64,000 nt of DNA from Ruegeria sp. THAF33. Lineage in GTDB: Bacteria > Pseudomonadota > Alphaproteobacteria > Rhodobacterales > Rhodobacteraceae. A program made the position numbers and the translations under genes. The stretch's first letter is position 1, and every line of letters begins with the position of its first letter. The DNA is taken from contig NZ_CP045384.1 in the NCBI RefSeq assembly GCF_009363615.1, positions 3,327,501 through 3,391,500 of the forward strand, given 5' to 3'. Shown here in pieces: positions 10,915 through 20,781 of the stretch. The notes under the pieces are model-generated. The model was not told where the DNA came from and did not search any database. It was given only the letters and a program-made list of their open reading frames with translations.

Positions 10915-11280
10915 TCATGCAGCGACTTCCTGCTCGGGCGCGCTGAGCGAGATGACAAGCACCACGGCCGCACCGTTCAACCAATAAAACACCGCATCCA
11001 GTCCTGAGAACCCCAGAACGCTGGGTGCAAACAGGAAGGTGATGCCGACAATCAAGTCTACGGCCAGATGGAACTTGTAGGGAAGGACCCGCCAAATCCC
11101 AAGGTGGTGATCCGTCAGTACCGTCAGAACAAACGCGGCAACACCGGTGACAACCGACAGCCACAGGGCCAGGGGGTTGGATTGGCCCAATCCCAACAGG
11201 AACGGCAACGTCATGAGGGCAATGGCGACAGGGTAGTCGAGGTAAGCATGGACAGAGCGGGTAACGAAACGCAGGGACAT
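10915..11280 (-). CDS. Small SPW-repeat-like integral membrane protein
   Basis: The 121-aa product is almost entirely hydrophobic, with four predicted membrane helices (about residues 15-32, 36-56, 68-88 and 93-113). Two halves resemble each other, each with a helix pair of the kind seen in SPW-repeat proteins (here LDYPVAIALMTLPFLLGLG and FHLAVDLIVGITFLFAPSV). The family has no established biochemical role. An AraC regulator is encoded 111 bp upstream on the same strand and may control it. Confidence 0.6.
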   Translation of the reverse strand: MSLRFVTRSVHAYLDYPVAIALMTLPFLLGLGQSNPLALWLSVVTGVAAFVLTVLTDHHLGIWRVLPYKFHLAVDLIVGITFLFAPSVLGFSGLDAVFYWLNGAAVVLVISLSAPEQEVAA

Positions 11281-11391
11281 GAGATCTTCCTTTTCTCAAT
11301 CAATGATAAAGGGAAGGTAGGACGCCCAAGCCGAACGCTGAATTCCTGATCGTCTCTGATACTGTGCAGATCGTTCAGAAAACCTGGGGGA

Positions 11392-12342
11392 TCAATGCAT
11401 CGCTCGGTACGCAGCCGGTGACAGCCCAACCTGTTTCTTGAACACGCGTGAGAATGCCGCTTCGGAGGCATACCCAACCTCGGCCGCTGCATCTGCCACG
11501 TTCCATCGTGCCTCGGTCAGGCCGTGGCATGCGATCTGCATCCGCCAATCCGTGAGGTACTGCATCGGCGTAGTATCCATCTTTTCAGCAAAAAGCTGAG
11601 CAAAGGCAGTGCGCGACATACCCGCCACACGTGCCAAAGACGCGACGCTCCAGTCCTTGGCCGGGTCCTGGTGGAACGCGGTCAAGGCCCGCGAGATGCG
11701 CTGATCAGCAAATCCTGCCAATGCGGAATCCTGCGGGCTCTGACGCTCCAGATAGGCCCGGATCGCCTGAGCGAACAGGGCCTCGGACAGTTTCAGCGCG
11801 ATAAGGTCTCCACCGATTCTTGCGCCTGAAACCTCAGAGCCGATCATGCGCAGGGTGGCTTCCATCCACGATCCGGCCTCTTCGCCATAATTCTCGATCA
11901 GGATATAGGGCGGCAGGCGGTCTATCAGCATATGCCCGGTGCCTTTTCGGCCGGCCGGGCCGGAAAAAGAGAAATGACCGCAGATCAGCTGTGTGTCCCG
12001 TTCCTCGTCATCACCGCCATAGACCAGCACGCCTTCGCCTGTGTAGCCCGCGCGCTCCAGCACCTGCTCCAGGGGCAATGCGTCCAACGGCTTGACCTCG
12101 GCACAGAGCAATGCGTGCGGCGCCCCGTGGGGGATCAGGATCAGGTCCCCCTGCCTCAACCGCAGCGTTTCGCCTGTGGTCGAGACATGAACCTTGAGCT
12201 CACCACGCTGCACAAAATGAAACCGCGCCACGTTTTCGAACCCCGGCACCTGAATTCCGAAGGGCGGTGTGAATGACGTGCGGAAGTAAAACGTGCCGCG
12301 CAGGGAAAGGCGGGTGAGAATATCGCTGAGAAGGTCCAACAT
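11392..12342 (-). CDS. AraC-family transcriptional regulator with cupin-type sensor domain
   Basis: The 316-aa product has an N-terminal cupin domain of the AraC 'cupin_6' type (residues about 5-195, with LRLRQGDLILIPHGAPH) and a C-terminal pair of helix-turn-helix units (about 210-316; ASLARVAGMSRTAFAQLF and VADAAAEVGYASEAAFSRVF). The ATG at 12342 is preferred because the frame's further N-terminal extension overlaps the ilvE terminator and looks non-coding. The ligand is unknown. It may act on the adjoining small membrane protein gene. Confidence 0.88.
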   Translation of the reverse strand: MLDLLSDILTRLSLRGTFYFRTSFTPPFGIQVPGFENVARFHFVQRGELKVHVSTTGETLRLRQGDLILIPHGAPHALLCAEVKPLDALPLEQVLERAGYTGEGVLVYGGDDEERDTQLICGHFSFSGPAGRKGTGHMLIDRLPPYILIENYGEEAGSWMEATLRMIGSEVSGARIGGDLIALKLSEALFAQAIRAYLERQSPQDSALAGFADQRISRALTAFHQDPAKDWSVASLARVAGMSRTAFAQLFAEKMDTTPMQYLTDWRMQIACHGLTEARWNVADAAAEVGYASEAAFSRVFKKQVGLSPAAYRAMH

Positions 12343-12416
12343 GTGCCGAAGATACGCATTCTGTGCAATCCGTCCAGATGGCCGAACGGTTTGCACAAAA
12401 ATTTGCACGTTTGGCA

Positions 12417-12443
12417 ACAAAAAGCCCCCGACAAAGCGGGGGC
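12417..12443 (-). terminator. Rho-independent terminator of ilvE
   Basis: A 7-bp perfect stem GCCCCCG/CGGGGGC (12424-12430, 12437-12443) with a 6-nt loop is followed on the minus strand by a run of T. It begins 7 nt past the ilvE stop codon. Confidence 0.85.
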
Positions 12444-12449
12444 AACAGC

Positions 12450-13316
12450 TTACGAGCGAACCAGTTTCTCGTAGTCTTCGGCGATTTGGCGGGTCAGGTC
12501 GCCGACCTCGAATGTATATTCGCCGATCTGTCCGACAGGCGTGACCTCGGCCGCGGTGCCGGTCAGCCAGCACTGTTCGAAGTCAGCCATTTCTTCGGGC
12601 TTGATGCGGCGCTCATGCACGGTGATGCCCTTGTCTTTCAGCATCTGGATCACCGTCTGGCGGGTGATGCCGTTCAGGAAGCAGTCTGCCAGCGGGGTAT
12701 GCACCTCGCCATCCTTGACGAAAAACACGTTTGCGCCGGTGGCCTCGGCGACATATCCGCGCCAGTCCATAAACAATGCGTCCGAGCATCCTTTGGCCTC
12801 GGCCTTGTGCTTGGAAATGGTGCAAATCATGTAAAGACCCGCCGCCTTGGCATGGACCGGGATGGTTTCCGGGCTGGGGCGTTTCCATTCGGCGATGTCC
12901 AGCTTGGCACCCTGCATCTTGGCATCGCCGTAATAGGCGCCCCAAGGCCAGACTGCGATGGCCATGCGCACCGGATTGCGCGCCGAGGCCACGCCCATAT
13001 CCTCGCCCGAGCCACGCCAGACCAGCGCCCGCACATACGCGTCCTGCAAACCGCTGGCTTTCAGCGCTTCTTCCTTTGCGGCTTCGATTTCATCAACCGA
13101 ATAAGGCATCGGCATGTCCAGCGCTTCGGCCGAGGCGATCAGACGCTGGGAATGTTCGCGGCTTTTGAAGATCTTGCCGTTGTATGCGCGCTCGCCTTCG
13201 AATACCGATGACGCATAGTGCATTGCGTGGGTCAGAATGTGCACATTGGCCTCACGCCAGGGCACCAGCTTGCCATCCATCCAAATGGTGCCATCACGAT
13301 CATCATACCCCGCCAT
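12450..13316 (-). CDS. ilvE: Branched-chain amino acid aminotransferase
   Basis: The 288-aa product is a fold-type IV PLP aminotransferase: WMDGKLVPWREANVHILTHA at the N-terminus, the substrate arginine in EGERAYNG, the PLP lysine in ICTISKHKAEAKG and the phosphate-binding GITRQTVIQM. It makes the last step of leucine, isoleucine and valine synthesis in the cytosol. The ATG at 13316 is picked because AGGAGG lies 6-7 nt upstream; the frame's 28 extra residues overlap the promoter region. A terminator follows directly. It is transcribed divergently from the petP-like gene. Confidence 0.93.
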   Translation of the reverse strand: MAGYDDRDGTIWMDGKLVPWREANVHILTHAMHYASSVFEGERAYNGKIFKSREHSQRLIASAEALDMPMPYSVDEIEAAKEEALKASGLQDAYVRALVWRGSGEDMGVASARNPVRMAIAVWPWGAYYGDAKMQGAKLDIAEWKRPSPETIPVHAKAAGLYMICTISKHKAEAKGCSDALFMDWRGYVAEATGANVFFVKDGEVHTPLADCFLNGITRQTVIQMLKDKGITVHERRIKPEEMADFEQCWLTGTAAEVTPVGQIGEYTFEVGDLTRQIAEDYEKLVRS

Positions 13317-13476
13317 GCGAAACCTCCTGAACCGGGTTGAGTTTTCGATTGTTGCGCGACTTAGGTCCGGTGCGGACATAATATTGCGCAAAAACTGCAA
13401 TTCGATACCGCTCTACTCTTGGAATGTCAATAACGCTGACATAAACTCGGCCCGGTAGTAACGAATGAGGCATGAT

Positions 13477-13989
13477 ATGTCCGACATCCGTCCGGCCCCG
13501 CGTTATGGGGGCGAGAGCCTTTTGTTTTTGACCGATGAGCAATTGAGGCAGGGGATCGAGGCCATGTTCTTCGCCTATCGTGGCTTTACGGCTGATCCCG
13601 ATCGCATCCTCGCAGAGATGGCCTATGGACGCGCCCACCACCGGGCAATCCACTTCATCAACCGCGCGCCGGGCACGACGGTCAACAATTTGTTGGCCAT
13701 CCTTGGCGTAACAAAACAGTCGCTGAACAGGGTTTTGCGAACCTTGATCGAGGATGGTTTGGTGGAAAGCCGCGTGGGTACAGTGGACAAACGCGAACGC
13801 CACCTATTTCTGACAGAAAAGGGGCAGTCGCTGGAAACCACGTTGTCGGATGCTCAGCGGGCAAGAATGCGCGCCGCCTACAAGGATGCCGGTCCCGAAG
13901 CCGTGGCTGGATTTCGCAAAGTGCTTGAAGCAATGATGGATGCTGATATGCGTCATGCCTATACGAAACTTCGGGATACGACCACATGA
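13477..13989 (+). CDS. petP: MarR-family transcriptional regulator, PetP-like
   Basis: The 170-aa product carries a MarR winged helix: AHHRAIHFINRAPGTTVNNL, the recognition helix LGVTKQSLNRVLRTLIEDGL, and the wing VDKRERHLFLTEKG. It lies directly before an OmpR-type response regulator with an ATGA overlap, the arrangement of petP-petR in Rhodobacter capsulatus, hence the symbol. Start at 13477 (fifth codon of the longer frame) because GAGG sits 6 nt ahead. The ilvE promoter faces the other way across a 160-bp gap. Confidence 0.82.
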   Translation: MSDIRPAPRYGGESLLFLTDEQLRQGIEAMFFAYRGFTADPDRILAEMAYGRAHHRAIHFINRAPGTTVNNLLAILGVTKQSLNRVLRTLIEDGLVESRVGTVDKRERHLFLTEKGQSLETTLSDAQRARMRAAYKDAGPEAVAGFRKVLEAMMDADMRHAYTKLRDTTT

Positions 13990-14687
13990 GCGATATGGAT
14001 GCCCATCTGCTGATTGTTGACGACGACGAGCGCATTCGTGATCTGCTCAAGAAGTTTTTGATGCGAAACGGGTTTCTGGTTACTGCGGCACGGGATGCGG
14101 CCCACGCGCGGCGCGTATTGTCGGGGTTGGATTTCGACATGATCGTCATGGATGTGATGATGCCGGGCGAGGATGGTGTCAGTCTGACCCGCGCTTTGCG
14201 GGAAACGCATACGACACCGATCCTGCTGCTGACCGCAAAGGGCGAGACGGAACACCGGATCGCGGGCCTCGAGGCCGGGGCGGATGATTACCTGGCAAAA
14301 CCGTTCGAGCCGAAAGAGCTGCTGTTGCGGATCAACGCGATCCTGCGCCGGATGCCGGAAACGCCGGCAGAAGAAACCACGGCGAAGATCCTGAACCTCG
14401 GGCCCATCCGCTATGACATTGAACGCGGTGAGATGTGGCAGGGCGAAGATCCGGTCCGTCTGACCGCAACCGAAAGCCAGTTGATGAAGATATTTTCGGC
14501 CCAGCCCGGAGAGCCGATCAGCCGCGCCAAGCTGGTCGAGGACCTGGGGCGCGACAAAGGTCAGGCGCAGGAGCGCGCAGTGGATGTGCAGATCACGCGC
14601 CTTCGACGCAAAATCGAACAGGACCCCAAGCAGCCACGATATTTGCAGACTGTGCGGGGCGCAGGGTATATGCTTGCGCCGGATTGA
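13986..14687 (+). CDS. petR: OmpR-family response regulator, PetR-like
   Basis: The 233-aa product has a receiver domain (residues 5-120) with acidic pocket DDDE, phospho-acceptor Asp in VMDVMMPGEDG and the conserved Lys in DYLAKPFEP, then an OmpR-type winged helix (about 135-233; AVDVQITRLRRKIEQDP). PetR of Rhodobacter capsulatus is needed for cytochrome bc1 expression; that role is known for the homologue only. No sensor kinase gene lies beside it, as in the known petPR locus. Confidence 0.85.
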   Translation: MSDMDAHLLIVDDDERIRDLLKKFLMRNGFLVTAARDAAHARRVLSGLDFDMIVMDVMMPGEDGVSLTRALRETHTTPILLLTAKGETEHRIAGLEAGADDYLAKPFEPKELLLRINAILRRMPETPAEETTAKILNLGPIRYDIERGEMWQGEDPVRLTATESQLMKIFSAQPGEPISRAKLVEDLGRDKGQAQERAVDVQITRLRRKIEQDPKQPRYLQTVRGAGYMLAPD

Positions 14688-14690
14688 GAT

Positions 14691-14710
14691 GCCGCTGCGC
14701 GGCGTTTTTT
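14691..14710 (+). terminator. Short terminator-like hairpin after petR
   Basis: GCCGC, loop TGC, GCGGC and then G followed by six T lies just past the petR stop. The stem is only 5 bp, so strength is uncertain. The following GAGGATATTTG...AGATGAAG stretch (about 14719-14743) resembles an intergenic repeat type that I associate with Rhodobacteraceae. Confidence 0.5.
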
Positions 14711-14755
14711 GGCCTTCGGCGAGGATATTTGTAGTCAGATGAAGATGGGATCCCA

Positions 14756-15682
14756 ATGACAACCGCCCTTTTGACCCACGCCGATTGTCTGGGCCATGTG
14801 ACACCTGACGGGCACCCGGAGCGGGTGGCGCGGCTGGAGCATATTCTGCATGCGTTGGAAGCGCTGGAGCTGAAGCGGGTGACGGCTCCGATGGCTGCGG
14901 ATGACGATCTTCTGCGCATTCACCCCGAGAGCTATGTTCGCGACATTCGGGCCGCGCGCCCTGCGGACGGGTTCGCACAGATCGACGGGGATACGCTCCT
15001 GTCTCCGGGATCGGTGGACGCAGCTTACCGCGCGGCGGGTGCGGTGGTGCGGGCCGTCGATCTGGTTTTAGGTGGTGAAGCCTCGAATGCATTCTGTGCC
15101 ATTCGCCCGCCGGGGCACCATGCGGAAACCGAAACGGCCATGGGCTTCTGCCTGTTTGGAAATGCAGCATTGGCGGCGAAACACGCGCTGGACCATCACG
15201 GTTTGAAACGTGTGGCCGTGGTCGACTTCGACGTGCATCACGGCAATGGAACCCAGGACCTGTTGTGGGATGAAGCGCGGGCTTTGGTGATAACCAGTCA
15301 GCAGATGCCTTTGTGGCCCGGATCGGGCCGGCCCGAGGAAACGGGTGTTTACGATACGGTTCTCAACATCCCTCTGGCGCCCGACAGTGGTGGCGCCGAG
15401 ATGCGTGCCGCCTATGAAACGAAGGCCTTTCCGCGCTTGCGGGCCTTCAGGCCGGAACTGATTATCATTTCCGCCGGGTTCGACGCCCATCAGGACGACC
15501 CGCTGGCCAATCTGAACTGGGCCACTGATGACTTCGCCTGGATCACCGCCGAGCTGTGCAGGATTGCCGACGAGGTTTGCGACGGTCGTATCGTCTCGAC
15601 TCTGGAAGGCGGGTATGATCTGAACGCACTGGCCCAGGCCACACGCGCCCATGTGGAAGAATTGATAAAGGCAGCCCGATGA
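14756..15682 (+). CDS. Histone-deacetylase-family (class II type) amidohydrolase
   Basis: The 308-aa product has the zinc-deacetylase motifs: RPPGHHAETETAMGFC, VAVVDFDVHHGNGTQD with the Asp and His zinc ligands, ISAGFDAHQDDPLANL and LEGGYDLNAL. Bacterial members remove acyl groups from small amines or proteins (acetoin-utilisation AcuC, acetylpolyamine amidohydrolases). It overlaps xseB by 4 nt and so leads the xseB-ispA-dxs run, an arrangement I associate with Rhodobacteraceae. The substrate is not known. Confidence 0.9.
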   Translation: MTTALLTHADCLGHVTPDGHPERVARLEHILHALEALELKRVTAPMAADDDLLRIHPESYVRDIRAARPADGFAQIDGDTLLSPGSVDAAYRAAGAVVRAVDLVLGGEASNAFCAIRPPGHHAETETAMGFCLFGNAALAAKHALDHHGLKRVAVVDFDVHHGNGTQDLLWDEARALVITSQQMPLWPGSGRPEETGVYDTVLNIPLAPDSGGAEMRAAYETKAFPRLRAFRPELIIISAGFDAHQDDPLANLNWATDDFAWITAELCRIADEVCDGRIVSTLEGGYDLNALAQATRAHVEELIKAAR

Positions 15683-15921
15683 CCCAGACTCCCGTAGACC
15701 AGATGACATTCGAACAGGCGATGAAAGAGCTTGAAGCCGTAGTTGGCCAGCTGGAACGTGGCGATGTCGCGCTGGATCAATCAATTGCGCTGTACGAACG
15801 CGGCGCGGCGCTGAAAAAGCGGTGCGAGGAGGAGTTGAAGCGCGCGGAAGAAAAAGTCGCAGCGATCACTCTGGACGCCAGTGGTCAGCCGACCGGTACG
15901 ACGCCTGTTGAAGGTATGTGA
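15679..15921 (+). CDS. xseB: Exodeoxyribonuclease VII small subunit
   Basis: The 80-aa product matches XseB: MTFEQAMKELEAVVGQLERGD followed by a two-helix coil with LYERGAALKKRCEEELKRAEEKV. It binds the XseA large subunit, not encoded here, to degrade single-stranded DNA. ATGA overlap with the upstream gene and direct abutment to ispA indicate one operon. Confidence 0.93.
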   Translation: MTQTPVDQMTFEQAMKELEAVVGQLERGDVALDQSIALYERGAALKKRCEEELKRAEEKVAAITLDASGQPTGTTPVEGM

Positions 15922-16788
15922 ATGTTCCCCGAAAGACTTGCGCAGGATGCTGCCAGCATTCAAAGCCATTTTGATCTGGTTTTGGGCGTGTTTGCAGACG
16001 TGGATGTCACCCGGGCCATGGCATATGCCACCCGAGGCGGAAAGCGGTTGCGCGGATTTCTGGCATTGGAAAGTGCCCGACTGCATGATGTTGAAGAAGA
16101 CCGGGCGATCTGGCCGGCTACGGCCATAGAGGCGCTGCACGCTTATTCCCTGGTGCATGACGACCTGCCCTGCATGGATGACGATGACCTGCGCCGCGGG
16201 CGGCCCACCGTTCACGTAGAGTGGGATGAGGGCACGGCTGTTCTCGCCGGGGATGCCCTTCAGACGCTTGCTTTTGAACTTTGCACCTGTTCGCAGGTTG
16301 GGTCCGCAGACATTCGCGCAGACCTTGCCCTGACCCTGGCCAAAGCCAGCGGCGCACAAGGTATGGTGCTGGGACAGGCGCTGGACATTGCCGCGGAAAC
16401 GGCCGCCGAACCGCTGTCGCTGGACGAAATCACGCGTCTTCAGGCCGGAAAGACAGGCGCCCTGATCGAGTGGTCTGCCTGCGTTGGCGCCGTTATGGCC
16501 CGATCCGATCCTGACCCGTTGCGCCGATATGCCCGGGCAATGGGTCTTGCTTTTCAGATCGCAGATGACATCCTTGATATTGAAGGCGATGCCCAAAAGG
16601 CGGGCAAGCGATTGCAAAAAGATACAGAGGCAGGGAAAGCCACTTTTGTTTCGCTTTTGGGTCTGCCTGCTGCCAAAGCCCGCGCAAGTGAGCTGGTGGA
16701 ACAGGCCTGCGCCGCTTTGGACGGGTTTGGTCCGAAGGCGGAAACCTTGAAGGAAGCCGCCCGCTTCGTTATTGCCCGGGACAGCTAA
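15922..16788 (+). CDS. ispA: Farnesyl/geranyl diphosphate synthase
   Basis: The 288-aa product is a trans-prenyltransferase with both aspartate-rich motifs, [19 protein letters not shown] (first, magnesium-diphosphate binding) and FQIADDILD (second). It condenses isopentenyl diphosphate with allylic diphosphates to make farnesyl diphosphate for quinones, undecaprenyl carrier and carotenoids. It lies between xseB and dxs, the common isoprenoid operon. Its start abuts the xseB stop. Confidence 0.92.
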   Translation: MFPERLAQDAASIQSHFDLVLGVFADVDVTRAMAYATRGGKRLRGFLALESARLHDVEEDRAIWPATAIEALHAYSLVHDDLPCMDDDDLRRGRPTVHVEWDEGTAVLAGDALQTLAFELCTCSQVGSADIRADLALTLAKASGAQGMVLGQALDIAAETAAEPLSLDEITRLQAGKTGALIEWSACVGAVMARSDPDPLRRYARAMGLAFQIADDILDIEGDAQKAGKRLQKDTEAGKATFVSLLGLPAAKARASELVEQACAALDGFGPKAETLKEAARFVIARDS

Positions 16789-16804
16789 GCCAGGAACGCG
16801 CCAT

Positions 16805-18733
16805 ATGTCTGACCGCCCCAATACGCCCCTGCTGGATCTTGTGAACCGCCCTGCGGATCTCAAGCAGTTCTCGGACGCGCAACTGCACCAGGTCGCACAG
16901 GAGTTGCGGGCCGAAACAATTTCGGCGGTTGCCGTGACCGGCGGGCATCTGGGGGCCGGCTTGGGGGTTGTTGAACTGACCACCGCCTTGCACGCCGTGT
17001 TTGATACGCCCCGAGACAAGATCATCTGGGATGTGGGTCATCAGTGTTATCCGCACAAAATCCTGACCGAACGACGTGATCGCATCCGCACATTGCGCAT
17101 GAAAGGTGGGCTCAGTGGTTTCACCAAGCGCAGCGAAAGCCCCTATGACCCATTTGGCGCGGCGCATTCCAGCACGTCGATCAGCGCTGCTTTGGGCTTT
17201 GCTGTTGCGCGGGATCTGGGTGGTGTAACGCCCGAAGGGTTGGGCGACGCAATTGCGGTGATCGGCGATGGTTCGATGTCTGCGGGCATGGCCTTTGAAG
17301 CGATGAACAATGCAGGCCACCTGAAAAAGCGTCTGATCGTCATTCTGAACGATAACGAAATGAGCATCGCGCCGCCAGTTGGTGCGTTGTCCAGCTATTT
17401 GTCGCGTATCTATTCCGAAGAACCGTTTCACGATCTGAAAGCCGCTGCAAAAGGCGCTGTCTCATTGCTGCCCGAGCCGTTCCGGGAGGGCGCCAAGCGC
17501 GCCAAAGAGATGCTGAAAGGCATGGCGGTGGGCGGCACGCTGTTCGAAGAGCTTGGGTTTTCCTATCTCGGCCCGATAGATGGCCATGACATGGACCAGC
17601 TGCTGCCTGTTCTGCGTACGGTCAAATCAAGGGCAACCGGGCCGATTCTGATCCATGTATTGACGAAAAAAGGCAAGGGGTATGCCCCCGCCGAACAGGC
17701 CCGCGACAAAGGCCATGCCACGGCCAAGTTCGATGTGGTTACTGGGGAGCAAAAGAAGGCACCTTCAAACGCGCCCTCTTACACGTCTGTATTTGGCAAG
17801 GCGCTGGTGGATGAGGCCGCGCGTGACGACAAGATCGTTGCCGTGACCGCTGCGATGCCCGACGGAACTGGCCTCAACCTGTTCGCCGAGCGCTATCCGT
17901 CACGTTGCTTTGATGTGGCGATTGCCGAACAGCACGGCGTGACGTTTTCGGCTGCGCTTGCCGCAGGAGGAATGAAGCCGTTTTGCGCAATGTATTCGAC
18001 CTTTCTCCAGCGTGGTTACGACCAGGTGGTACATGACGTGGCGATTCAGCGCCTGCCCGTACGTTTTGCAATCGACCGGGCAGGTTTGGTCGGGGCTGAC
18101 GGCGCCACCCACGCGGGATCGTTCGACATTGCCTATTTGGCCAACCTGCCCGGTATGGTCGTCATGGCTGCCGCTGACGAGGCCGAGCTGATGCATATGG
18201 TGGCGACCGCCGCCGCGCATGACGAAGGCCCCATAGCGTTCCGCTATCCGCGCGGCGAAGGTGTCGGGGTCGACTTGCCCGAACGCGGTGAGGTTCTGGA
18301 GATCGGCAAGGGCCGCGTGATACGGGAAGGTGCGCGGGTTGCTCTGCTTTCATTCGGTACACGTCTGGCAGAGGTTCAGAAGGCGGCGGAATCTCTTTCA
18401 GCCAAAGGCATAACGCCCACGATTGCCGACGCTCGTTTTGCCAAACCTCTTGACCGTGACCTGATCCTGGACCTGGTGTCCCGCCACGAGGCGTTGATCA
18501 CCATAGAAGAAGGGGCCGTTGGCGGTTTTGGCAGCCATGTCGCTCAACTTTTGGCGGATAAAGGTGTATTTGATCAGGGGCTGAAATACCGCTCGATGGT
18601 TTTGCCTGATATCTTCATCGATCAAGCCAGCCCCGCGGACATGTATGCGGTGGCCGGCATGAATGCCGAGCATATCGAAGCGAAAGTTCTGGACGTTCTG
18701 GGTGTCGCCTCGATCGGAGAGAAACGCGCTTAG
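16805..18733 (+). CDS. dxs: 1-deoxy-D-xylulose-5-phosphate synthase
   Basis: The 642-aa product carries the thiamine diphosphate motif [18 protein letters not shown], the catalytic His of the N-terminal domain ([10 protein letters not shown]), the glutamate region [18 protein letters not shown] and the [15 protein letters not shown] block of Dxs. It condenses pyruvate with glyceraldehyde 3-phosphate, the first step of the MEP pathway, feeding IspA upstream. The ATG at 16805 has AGGA about 10 nt upstream; an in-frame start at 16772 would overlap ispA by 17 nt. Confidence 0.96.
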   Translation: MSDRPNTPLLDLVNRPADLKQFSDAQLHQVAQELRAETISAVAVTGGHLGAGLGVVELTTALHAVFDTPRDKIIWDVGHQCYPHKILTERRDRIRTLRMKGGLSGFTKRSESPYDPFGAAHSSTSISAALGFAVARDLGGVTPEGLGDAIAVIGDGSMSAGMAFEAMNNAGHLKKRLIVILNDNEMSIAPPVGALSSYLSRIYSEEPFHDLKAAAKGAVSLLPEPFREGAKRAKEMLKGMAVGGTLFEELGFSYLGPIDGHDMDQLLPVLRTVKSRATGPILIHVLTKKGKGYAPAEQARDKGHATAKFDVVTGEQKKAPSNAPSYTSVFGKALVDEAARDDKIVAVTAAMPDGTGLNLFAERYPSRCFDVAIAEQHGVTFSAALAAGGMKPFCAMYSTFLQRGYDQVVHDVAIQRLPVRFAIDRAGLVGADGATHAGSFDIAYLANLPGMVVMAAADEAELMHMVATAAAHDEGPIAFRYPRGEGVGVDLPERGEVLEIGKGRVIREGARVALLSFGTRLAEVQKAAESLSAKGITPTIADARFAKPLDRDLILDLVSRHEALITIEEGAVGGFGSHVAQLLADKGVFDQGLKYRSMVLPDIFIDQASPADMYAVAGMNAEHIEAKVLDVLGVASIGEKRA

Positions 18734-18922
18734 CGCGCCTGTCGGCAGGGCAGCGGACGTTGCGAGGACCGAAATCCGTTTGACTTGGATTTATCTGGTG
18801 CCGCTGAGGGAAATCCAAAACCAAAATCTTGGAGCGCCACGGAACACTCATGTTTTCTGACCATACCTAAAATACGTTTCTATGTTTCCCGCTATTCCGT
18901 TCTGCACCACTATACCCCATAG

Positions 18923-19757
18923 CTAGGCTCAGGATGCATTATTTTTCGCTGCGCTGCGTGACTCACGGCTCCCAGAACGGAGCGGAGACATGAGCGATCT
19001 TTATTGACGAACCGACGCGCAGATGGCGAAGCTTGTCCCATTTTTCCCGAAGTCGCACAGCAAGCCCCGGGTTGATGACAAAAGGGTTTTGAGCGGTATT
19101 ATCTTCATCAATCGCAATTGTTTGCGCTGGTGAGATGCCCCGGAAGCTTACGGACCGCACAAAACGCTTAACAGCCGATGGACGCGTTGGAGCGAGAAAG
19201 GCATCTTCGCACGGATCATGTCTGGTCTGGCCGCCCAGCATGGCGAAGAGACGACAGTCATGATTGACGCGACCTATCTAAGAGCACACTGCATTGCCAC
19301 CAGTATGGCCGCAAAAAGGGGGCGTGGCCGACTGATCGGTAGAACCAAGGGCGGCATGAATACCAAGCTGCATGCTATCTGTGATAGCGAGGGTCGCCCG
19401 TTCAACCTGTTCGTTACGGCCGGGCAAATCAGTGAATAAATCGGTGCTCGGGCTCTGCTCAGCAGCATACCAAACGTGAATTGGCTTCTCGGGGATCGTG
19501 GTTATGACGCCGACTGGTTTCGAGAAGCGTTGAAAGACAAAGGGATACGCGTCTGCACCCCCGGGCGAAAGCAGCGAAAGACGCCTGTCGAGTACGACAA
19601 GCGCAGATACAATCGGCGAAACCGCATTGAGATTATGTTTGGCAGGCTTAGGGACTGGAGGCGCGTGGCGAAACGCTATGACCGTTGTCCCAAGGTCTTC
19701 CTATCAGCCATCGCACTCGCGGCAAACCTCATCTACTGGTTATGGGTCCTGACCTAG
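18923..19757 (+). mobile_element. IS5-family insertion sequence (IS427-like), inactive
   Basis: An element of about 835 bp is bounded by imperfect inverted ends: CTAGG-CTCAGGATGCATTA at the left and, read from the right, CTAGGTCAGGACCCATAA, with a one-base insertion in the left end. CTAG occurs at both outer edges and may be the target duplication. The interior encodes one IS5-type DDE transposase with three stop codons. It sits between dxs and the catabolic operon, its right edge falling on the stop codon of the LDH2-type gene. Confidence 0.8.
18990..19757 (+). pseudogene. IS5-family transposase, interrupted by three in-frame stops
   Basis: Read in one frame the sequence gives a full IS5-type transposase: QMAKLVPFFPKS, VLSGIIFINRN, MIDATYLRAH with the first catalytic Asp, RLIGRTKGGMNTKLHA, WLLGDRGYDADWFR with the second Asp, and NRIEIMFGRLRDWRRVA with the Glu. 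Stops interrupt it at 19005 (TGA), 19131 (TGA) and 19437 (TAA), each one base from a sense codon; there is no frameshift. The DDE residues survive. It is dead as a single polypeptide. Confidence 0.92.
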
Positions 19758-20770
19758 CCTGAGCCCAAAATTGCTTCAATCTTTGACAGGGTTGCGGAGT
19801 TCACTGCGACTCCCGCTTTGCTTGACGAAAGCCGGCTCTTGCGGCGGCCATCACCGGGCAGATGCGCGCCGTCCTGAGATCTGATCGACTCAACCAGAGT
19901 TGCCATGGCGTTTGAAAACAAACCTGCGGACGACGCCACGGGATCAATCGCAATGAAGAACTGCCCCGTTTTCGGGGGGCCACCGGCCGTTCCGGAAAAA
20001 GGCGATGCGTTCAACCCAAGTGTCGATCCGGTAAGGGCTGCGGCCATGACTTCGGTCAGCAAAGCAACACCCACGCCCTTGTAGCCGCCCGAGGGGGCCA
20101 TGCTGCCTTTCAGTCCAACGTCAGGATCCGTTGTAGGGTTGCCGTCAGCGTCCAGCGCCCATCCGACGGGAATGGCCTTGCCTTCCCTTGCATGCTTCAT
20201 CACTTCGCTTTTGGCGATGGTGCTGGCGCTCTGATCTATCAGCAGTGCGGGTTGACCATCTGTTCCCGGTGCAGCGATCGAGAACGGATTGGTCCCGACG
20301 ACAGGTTTCGATCCGCCCGAAGGTGCGATGGATGCTGGCGCATTGGTGAACCCCAATCCGACCAGCCCTGCCTGGGCCAGCCGATACGTGTGATAGCCCA
20401 GCACACCGCAATTGTAGCTGTTTGTAATCGCCAAAGCGGCGATGCCCTGTTCCTGTGCCGCTGGGATCAGCGCCTCGAAACCCAGATCAATGGCCGAATG
20501 TGCAAACCCGGTTTTGGCATCGACGCGGATGAGGCCCGGACGCGGGGTTTCAAGGGCCGGTTTTGCCTGACCGTCCACCTTGCCGCATTGAACATGCTCG
20601 CAATAGATCGGGATATACGCCAGCCCATGGCTGGCCACACCGTCTGCCTCGGTCGCGGCTGTGGCAACAGCCAAAGGGCGCGCGTTTTCTTCGCTTGTGC
20701 CGGCGGCAACCAGCGCATTGAATGACAGCTCTTCGATTTCGGCAAGCGAGAGGGTTCTGGTTTCGGTCAT
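19754..20770 (-). CDS. LDH2/malate dehydrogenase-type NAD(P)H oxidoreductase
   Basis: The 338-aa product belongs to the LDH2 (PF02615) family: catalytic His in GVASHGLAYIP, IAALAITNSYNCGVLG, VVGTNPFSIAAPG and the late LPGDGRR. This family includes malate, lactate and ureidoglycolate dehydrogenases and the Delta1-piperideine/pyrroline-2-carboxylate reductases. Given an aldehyde dehydrogenase in the same operon, an imino-acid reductase is one plausible role, not proven. The ATG at 20770 follows AAGGACC. The TAG stop coincides with the CTAG edge of the IS5 element; family members end near this point, so little if any C-terminus is lost. Confidence 0.82.
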   Translation of the reverse strand: MTETRTLSLAEIEELSFNALVAAGTSEENARPLAVATAATEADGVASHGLAYIPIYCEHVQCGKVDGQAKPALETPRPGLIRVDAKTGFAHSAIDLGFEALIPAAQEQGIAALAITNSYNCGVLGYHTYRLAQAGLVGLGFTNAPASIAPSGGSKPVVGTNPFSIAAPGTDGQPALLIDQSASTIAKSEVMKHAREGKAIPVGWALDADGNPTTDPDVGLKGSMAPSGGYKGVGVALLTEVMAAALTGSTLGLNASPFSGTAGGPPKTGQFFIAIDPVASSAGLFSNAMATLVESIRSQDGAHLPGDGRRKSRLSSSKAGVAVNSATLSKIEAILGSG

Positions 20771-20781
20771 CGGGTGGTCCT

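Noticed and set aside
18990..19757. Readthrough or selenocysteine use at the TGA codons of the IS5 transposase
   Set aside because: One of three stops is TAA, and homologues have ordinary Trp or Arg at the TGA positions; decay is simpler.
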